Origin: an uncultured Verrucomicrobiota bacterium
Lineage (GTDB): Bacteria; Verrucomicrobiota; Kiritimatiellia; RFP12; UBA1067
Length of the DNA: 10,125 nucleotides
Assembly (NCBI GenBank): GCA_945613785.1
Contig: CALZAJ010000044.1
Location: 1 to 10,125, forward strand
Reading direction: 5' to 3'
Shown here: piece by piece, positions 6,470 to 10,125 of the stretch
Numbering within the stretch: position 1 is the stretch's first letter
Layout of the letters: every line of letters begins with the position of its first letter
The notes under the pieces: model-generated
Databases searched by the model: none
Seen by the model: only the letters and a program-made list of their open reading frames with translations
What the model was told of the DNA's origin: nothing
Made by a program: the position numbers and the translations under genes

Positions 6470-7915
6470 TTAGCCCTTGAAGTCGAGGAGGTGTCCGATC
6501 AGATAGCGGAAGCCGCGGTAGTAGAACCCGAAGTCGAACAGGTTCCGGCGGAAAAGGTGCCACAGCGCGCAGGGCTGGAGGAAACCGCGATAGACCGAGC
6601 GGATCGCGCACTTGATCTGCTCTTCGGTCGCCTGCGGCGTCTTGGTGATCGCCCGACGCTGGTCATACTCGTCCCAGTCGAGCGTGGTGAGCCCGTCAGA
6701 CGCCTTCAGCTCGCGGAACAGCGGCGTGCCGGGATAGGGAATCGTCAGCGTGCACTGAAGGGTCGCGGCGTGTCCGTTGCGGAGCAGCTTGCGCGCCAGG
6801 GCGACCGTGTTCGCGATTTCCGCGGGACCTTCCCAGGCGTGGCCGAACATGAAGGTGAGATGCACGGCGAGACCAGCCTTCGAGGCCCAGGCCGCACCCT
6901 GTTCGACATCGGCGACGGTCAGCTTCTTGCAGAAGCGGTCGAGCGTCTCCTGATTGGCCGACTCCACGCCGAAGAGCACCAGACGGAAGCCCGCCTGACG
7001 CATCAGCCGGTAGTCCTCGAAGGTCAACCGACCGAAGCGCATGTTGCAGTCGATGCGCAGCTTCTTGGGGAGTCCGCGACGGATGAGTTCGTTGCAGAAC
7101 GTGGTGAGCCACGCGCCGACCGGCAACGAGCCGGAGTCGTCCATGATCTCACGGACGCCGTACTTCGTCACGAGCATCTCGATCTCGTCGACGACGTCGA
7201 TGGCGTTGCGGGTGCGGTAAGTCGGATAAAGCGTCGTCCAGCTGCAGAAGGTGCATTTCGCGTGCCAGCAGTCGCGACCGGACATGATATAGGTTCCGGG
7301 CGTCTTCTTGAAGTTGCCGTTGCGGAACGCATAGAGCTTCCAGTTGACGAGGTCGCGGTCGATCCAGGGTGCCTCGTTGAGATCGTGATCGAGCCGGAAG
7401 CGGCCCGTGTTCCTGACCGTCTCGCCCTCCCGATACCAGATGCCGGGCTCGAATTTCGCGGCATCGCCGCCGGAGGCGAGGAGATTCTTGAGCAGAAAGT
7501 CCCAGTCGCCACCGGTCAGGATGTAATCGACGGGACAGGCGGCCATCGACTCTTCGGGCATGGCCGTCACGTGGTCGCCGACGAGCACGAACCGAGGAGG
7601 ATTCGGACGTGCGGAACGCTGCTTCCGAATGTACTCCCAATGGCGCTTGACGACCGGGGTCTTGGTCTCGAGGACCACGTAGTCCGGATTGAACTCCGCC
7701 AGACGGCGGTCAAACTCCTCCGGAGAGAGTTCGGCGGCAATGCCGTCGAGAAAGAGGACCTCGTGTCCTTCCTTCTTCAGCATCGTCGCCGCCGTCGCGG
7801 GCACGACCGGGAAGATGTAGGTCGGCCGCGAAAACCACTGGAACTGACGGTTCTGGGTGAGTAAAGGGACGCCCTTCTCGCTCTCCAGCGGCGGATATGC
7901 AATCGCAATTCTCAT
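6470..7915 (-). CDS. B12-binding-domain radical SAM protein
   Basis: 481 residues. The N-terminus (MRIAIAYPPL) and the segment VLVGDHVTAMPEE at 110-122 fit the cobalamin-binding Rossmann domain that precedes the radical SAM barrel in the BchE/HpnJ-like class; no DxHxxG cobalamin-ligand motif is seen, which is common in this class. The barrel starts near 207 with GTYIMSGRDCWHAKCTFCSW. The three cysteines that would hold the 4Fe-4S cluster are 216, 221 and 224, giving CX4CX2C, one residue longer than the standard CX3CX2C. Later barrel signals are DDSGS at 259-263, FGVESANQETLDR at 315-327 and the IPYPGTPLF segment at 392-400. Enzymes of this class carry out methylations, ring formation and lipid modifications; the substrate cannot be told. 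It follows the outer-membrane barrel gene by 25 bases and precedes the secreted protein by 4 bases. ATG at 7915 is chosen because the cobalamin-domain start motif begins there; the ribosome binding site is poor (AAGG about 15 bases upstream). Confidence 0.87.
   Translation of the reverse strand: MRIAIAYPPLESEKGVPLLTQNRQFQWFSRPTYIFPVVPATAATMLKKEGHEVLFLDGIAAELSPEEFDRRLAEFNPDYVVLETKTPVVKRHWEYIRKQRSARPNPPRFVLVGDHVTAMPEESMAACPVDYILTGGDWDFLLKNLLASGGDAAKFEPGIWYREGETVRNTGRFRLDHDLNEAPWIDRDLVNWKLYAFRNGNFKKTPGTYIMSGRDCWHAKCTFCSWTTLYPTYRTRNAIDVVDEIEMLVTKYGVREIMDDSGSLPVGAWLTTFCNELIRRGLPKKLRIDCNMRFGRLTFEDYRLMRQAGFRLVLFGVESANQETLDRFCKKLTVADVEQGAAWASKAGLAVHLTFMFGHAWEGPAEIANTVALARKLLRNGHAATLQCTLTIPYPGTPLFRELKASDGLTTLDWDEYDQRRAITKTPQATEEQIKCAIRSVYRGFLQPCALWHLFRRNLFDFGFYYRGFRYLIGHLLDFKG
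6474..6478 (-). promoter_or_regulatory. Ribosome binding site of the transglutaminase-like gene
   Basis: Reads AAGGG on the minus strand, 8 bases before the ATG at 6465. It lies across the last codons of the radical SAM gene, so the two genes are likely translated in tandem. Confidence 0.6.
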
Positions 7916-7940
7916 TCCGTCAGTTCCAGTCCTTCTCAGC

Positions 7941-8969
7941 TTACCACTTGTAGCCGAGGCCGAGGATGTAACGAATGTCGCTGTGCTTCACGCCAGGAGC
8001 GACCTTCTTCTGATAGTCCCACTCGACCTTGCCGATGAGCTGCCAGTTGGCGCTGAACGCGTAAACGAGGCCAGCGTCGGTGTCGAGGAGGTAGTTGTCA
8101 GCCCACTCGTCGACCGCGGGGAGGTACTCGAGGTTGTGGGTGAAGCTGAGGTTCTTGACCGCGGCGACTTCCCACGCGAGGTGATGCGCGTAACGGAAGG
8201 TGCCGAAGTTGTCCTCGTCCTTGTGCTCGAACTTCTCGCCGACGTACGAGGCACCGACTTCCTGGTTGAACGAGACCTTGCCGAAACCGAAGTCGCGGTT
8301 CTCGATGCACTGGTAGCCGAAACCGAGGCCGAGGCGCCAGCGGTACTCGAGGGACATGATCTTGTCGAACTCGTACTTGCCGTTCGCGTAGGTGTAGAAC
8401 TTAGGCTGCCAGAAATGGTCTTCCTGCGCCATCAGCTCGAAGCGGCTGGAGGTCTTCTGCTTCGTCTGCTTGGAGGAACCGGACTGGGCAAAGAAGTAAC
8501 CGCCGTTCGCGGTCAGACGATCCTTCTCCCAACGACGGGCGAGATCGGCCGTGACCGTAGCCGTCTCGGCGACCGTGTTGCCGCGCGTCGCCGTGCCGGA
8601 GAAGTTCACGCTGCCGTGCCAGGTCTCAAGCTCAGGGTCGACGGCCTTGACGTTCGTCAGGTCCATCTTCTTGACCTCGCCGCCCTCCTTGACGGCCAGC
8701 GCGCCCTCGGCGACGGTGACCTTCTTGATCGCGGTCGTGTTGTCGAGGTACTGCACGACGTGATCGCGGTCGGATTCGAGCTTCGCGATGTTCTCAACGG
8801 CAATCTCGAGGTCGCCGAGATCGGCGGACTTGAACTTGAGCTTGCCGTCACGGATGACGTCTGCATCACCCGTCAGGAACGAGCCCGACTTGAGAGTGAC
8901 CTTGTCGGCGAAAGCCGCGGTCGCGGCCAGTGCGGCCAGCAGGACCGCAGAGCGCATTTTGGTCTTCAT
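7941..8969 (-). CDS. DUF481-like outer-membrane beta-barrel protein
   Basis: 342 residues. Residues 1-21 are a signal peptide with a good cleavage site (AFA, then DKVTL). Residues about 22-115 make short beta repeats of the kind 'V.L.SGSFLTGDADVIRDGKLKFKS', a small periplasmic SH3-like region often found ahead of DUF481 barrels. From about 118 (HGSVNFSGTATRGNT) to the end the protein alternates aromatic and polar residues (for example YTYANGKYEFDK, YRWRLGLGFGYQ) and ends in LGLGYKW, an aromatic C-terminus typical of Bam-assembled outer-membrane barrels. DUF481 (YdiY-like) proteins are salt-induced or of unknown role in E. coli; the role here is not known. Its ATG overlaps the secretin stop (ATGA), and AAAAGGG lies 7 bases upstream, so translation is coupled to the secretin. 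A second Met at residue 5 is a possible alternative start and would leave the signal peptide intact. Confidence 0.88.
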   Translation of the reverse strand: MKTKMRSAVLLAALAATAAFADKVTLKSGSFLTGDADVIRDGKLKFKSADLGDLEIAVENIAKLESDRDHVVQYLDNTTAIKKVTVAEGALAVKEGGEVKKMDLTNVKAVDPELETWHGSVNFSGTATRGNTVAETATVTADLARRWEKDRLTANGGYFFAQSGSSKQTKQKTSSRFELMAQEDHFWQPKFYTYANGKYEFDKIMSLEYRWRLGLGFGYQCIENRDFGFGKVSFNQEVGASYVGEKFEHKDEDNFGTFRYAHHLAWEVAAVKNLSFTHNLEYLPAVDEWADNYLLDTDAGLVYAFSANWQLIGKVEWDYQKKVAPGVKHSDIRYILGLGYKW

Positions 8970-10125
8970 TTATCTACCCTTTTGTAGTTGGGATCTTTGG
9001 TAAAAGGCATATAGCGTTTGACAAAGGACAGACGCTCGACCTGATTGGTCGCCAGCGGATCCTTGGCCTGCTCGTCCAGCGGACGGAGATCGAGGGACTC
9101 CACGCCCTCCATGTTCTTCTGCGGCTTGTCGCCGGGCTCGAGCTTGATGCCCTGCACGTACTGACGGCCGAGCACCGCGTTCTTCGGCAGACCCGCGTCA
9201 CGCTTCATGCGGTTCGGATCGATGAGACCGACCGTCACGAAGACGATGATCTCCTTCTGTTCCTTCACGCGGATCTTCGAGCCGAAGAGGCGCGGACCGA
9301 TCCACCAGATGTTGCGCAGGAACGGAATGCCGTTGTCCTTCTGCGTCTCGACCGTGCGCGAGAGACCGCCGATCACCGCCGTCGTGCCGCTCGCCATGTT
9401 GAACTCCGTCACCAGTCGCTGAACGTCGAGCACTGGATAACGCGCGGAAATCGTCTCGGCCGAGGAATCCGACGCCGTTCCCGACTCCACCCAGTCCTTC
9501 TGCGAAGAAATCGTCGGGACGATCTGGATGTTGATGAGACCGTTCGTGGACACGCGCGGCGTGACGTCGAGCGAGATGCCCCAGCTGAAGAACGACTCTT
9601 TCGCGAACATCCTCTTGTCCTCGCCCGGAATCTCCGCCATCTGCATGTCGAGGTCGAGCGAGTTGCTGTCGCCATTCACCGTGCGCTTCGCCGAAATCTT
9701 GATATTCGGATACTTCGTCGTCATGTCGACCGTCGCCTTGCGGCCGGAAGAGACGATGATCTTCGGATTCGAGAATGTCCGCGCATCCTCCGAGGACTCA
9801 AGCGCACGCAGGATGACATAGAGCTCGCTCATGCCGAGCGTGCCGTTGACGTGCGAGAGATTCGCCGTGCTGAAACGGTCGGCGCCCTCCTCGTTCGAGA
9901 TCGTATAGCTGCCGTCGCTGTTGTAGGTCGAGACACCCGTCACCTTCCGCTCGTTGAAACCGGCGTCCAGCGAGAGGGACCCCTTCATGCCGTCGAGCAT
10001 CTGCCAGTCGATGCCGAGCTTGTGCGAGGCATTGTTGGACAGCTCGACGAAGCGAGCCTCGATGTAGACCTGCTGCACGTCGACGTCGATCTCCGCCACG
10101 ACCTTCTCGCAGGCATCGAGAATCA
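8966..10125 (-). CDS. Secretin-family outer-membrane channel protein (type II secretion / type IV pilus), C-terminal part, 5' end outside window
   Basis: The reading frame is open to the right edge, so the start and the N-terminal N-domains are missing; 385 complete residues remain, beginning ILDACEKVVAEIDVDVQQV. Numbered from there, secretin features appear in order: VYIEARFVEL at 19-28, the first strand of the barrel region; SNPKIIVSSGRKATVD at 118-133; GISLDVTPRVSTNGLINIQI at 182-201; GTTAVIGGL at 246-254; IPFLRNIWWIGPRLFGSK at 266-283; and KEIIVFVTVGLIDP at 290-303. Secretins form multimeric channels in the outer membrane for exported proteins or pili. Where typical members have 'VPxLGxIPxLGxLF', this one reads IPFLRNIWWIGPRLF, so the lip region is divergent. 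About 82 residues follow the domain (304-385), a charged tail that may act like the pilotin-binding S-domain of GspD, although this is inference. The stop overlaps the barrel gene's start by 4 bases. Whether it serves secretion or pili needs the upstream neighbours. Confidence 0.88.
   Translation of the reverse strand, partial: ILDACEKVVAEIDVDVQQVYIEARFVELSNNASHKLGIDWQMLDGMKGSLSLDAGFNERKVTGVSTYNSDGSYTISNEEGADRFSTANLSHVNGTLGMSELYVILRALESSEDARTFSNPKIIVSSGRKATVDMTTKYPNIKISAKRTVNGDSNSLDLDMQMAEIPGEDKRMFAKESFFSWGISLDVTPRVSTNGLINIQIVPTISSQKDWVESGTASDSSAETISARYPVLDVQRLVTEFNMASGTTAVIGGLSRTVETQKDNGIPFLRNIWWIGPRLFGSKIRVKEQKEIIVFVTVGLIDPNRMKRDAGLPKNAVLGRQYVQGIKLEPGDKPQKNMEGVESLDLRPLDEQAKDPLATNQVERLSFVKRYMPFTKDPNYKRVDK
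8977..8983 (-). promoter_or_regulatory. Ribosome binding site of the DUF481-like gene
   Basis: Reads AAAAGGG on the minus strand, 7 bases before the ATG at 8969, inside the last codons of the secretin gene. It supports the longer of the two close Met starts. Confidence 0.65.

Noticed and set aside
4474..6480. A 668-codon plus-strand open frame lying opposite almost the whole transglutaminase-like gene
   Set aside because: It mirrors a gene with clear signal peptide and domains. Its translation is rich in Arg, Leu, Val and Glu without recognisable motifs, as expected when high GC content removes stop codons on the antisense strand.
6062..7864. A 600-codon plus-strand open frame spanning two minus-strand genes
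   Set aside because: It crosses the boundary between the radical SAM and transglutaminase-like genes antisense to both, has no recognisable domain, and matches the composition of a GC-driven shadow.
7916..7940. The 25-base gap between the barrel gene and the radical SAM gene as a terminator or promoter
   Set aside because: It contains no convincing inverted repeat followed by a T run on the minus strand and is too short for a full promoter; it is the largest gap in the window.

Overview
The window is a gene-dense, GC-rich bacterial segment. Every supportable gene lies on the minus strand, so transcription runs from high to low coordinates. Eight coding regions fill almost all of it, and the outer two run off the window. 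Neighbours overlap by 4 bases or are separated by at most 25 bases. No intergenic stretch is long enough to hold an RNA gene, an attachment site or a strong promoter, and I saw no tRNA, rRNA, CRISPR array, insertion sequence or rho-independent terminator. The organism is Gram-negative: there is a secretin and an outer-membrane beta-barrel protein. The ArgH resembles the type found in Bacteroidetes and relatives, the MraY is divergent, and a large secreted transglutaminase-like/discoidin-like protein is present. Together these make me lean towards the PVC group (Verrucomicrobiota, Kiritimatiellota, Lentisphaerota). That placement is an inference with low to moderate confidence.

Layout in transcription order. 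(1) The C-terminal part of a secretin-family protein (type II secretion or type IV pilus outer-membrane channel) enters from the right edge. (2) Its stop overlaps the start of a DUF481-like outer-membrane beta-barrel protein. (3) A cobalamin-binding-type radical SAM enzyme follows, with an unusual CX4CX2C cluster motif. (4) Four bases later comes a 674-residue secreted protein with a transglutaminase-like Cys/His core and a C-terminal F5/8C (discoidin)-like domain. (5) truA, tRNA pseudouridine synthase. (6) mraY, the lipid I synthase of peptidoglycan synthesis, with altered residues in usually conserved motifs. (7) An unrecognised 310-residue, probably exported protein. (8) argH, argininosuccinate lyase, coupled to the previous gene by an ATGA overlap. 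(9) The first 56 codons of an oligopeptide-type ABC transporter ATPase leave by the left edge.

The genes do not form one obvious pathway. The right half is envelope and secretion (secretin, barrel protein, exported enzyme). The left half is housekeeping (tRNA modification, cell wall, arginine synthesis, peptide import). The packing suggests one or a few long transcripts with translational coupling. mraY sits outside the usual division and cell wall (dcw) cluster and argH outside an arginine operon, so dispersed operons appear to be the rule in this genome. The points most worth a second look are the radical SAM cluster motif, the secreted transglutaminase-like protein beside it, the MraY motif changes and the unknown protein between mraY and argH.
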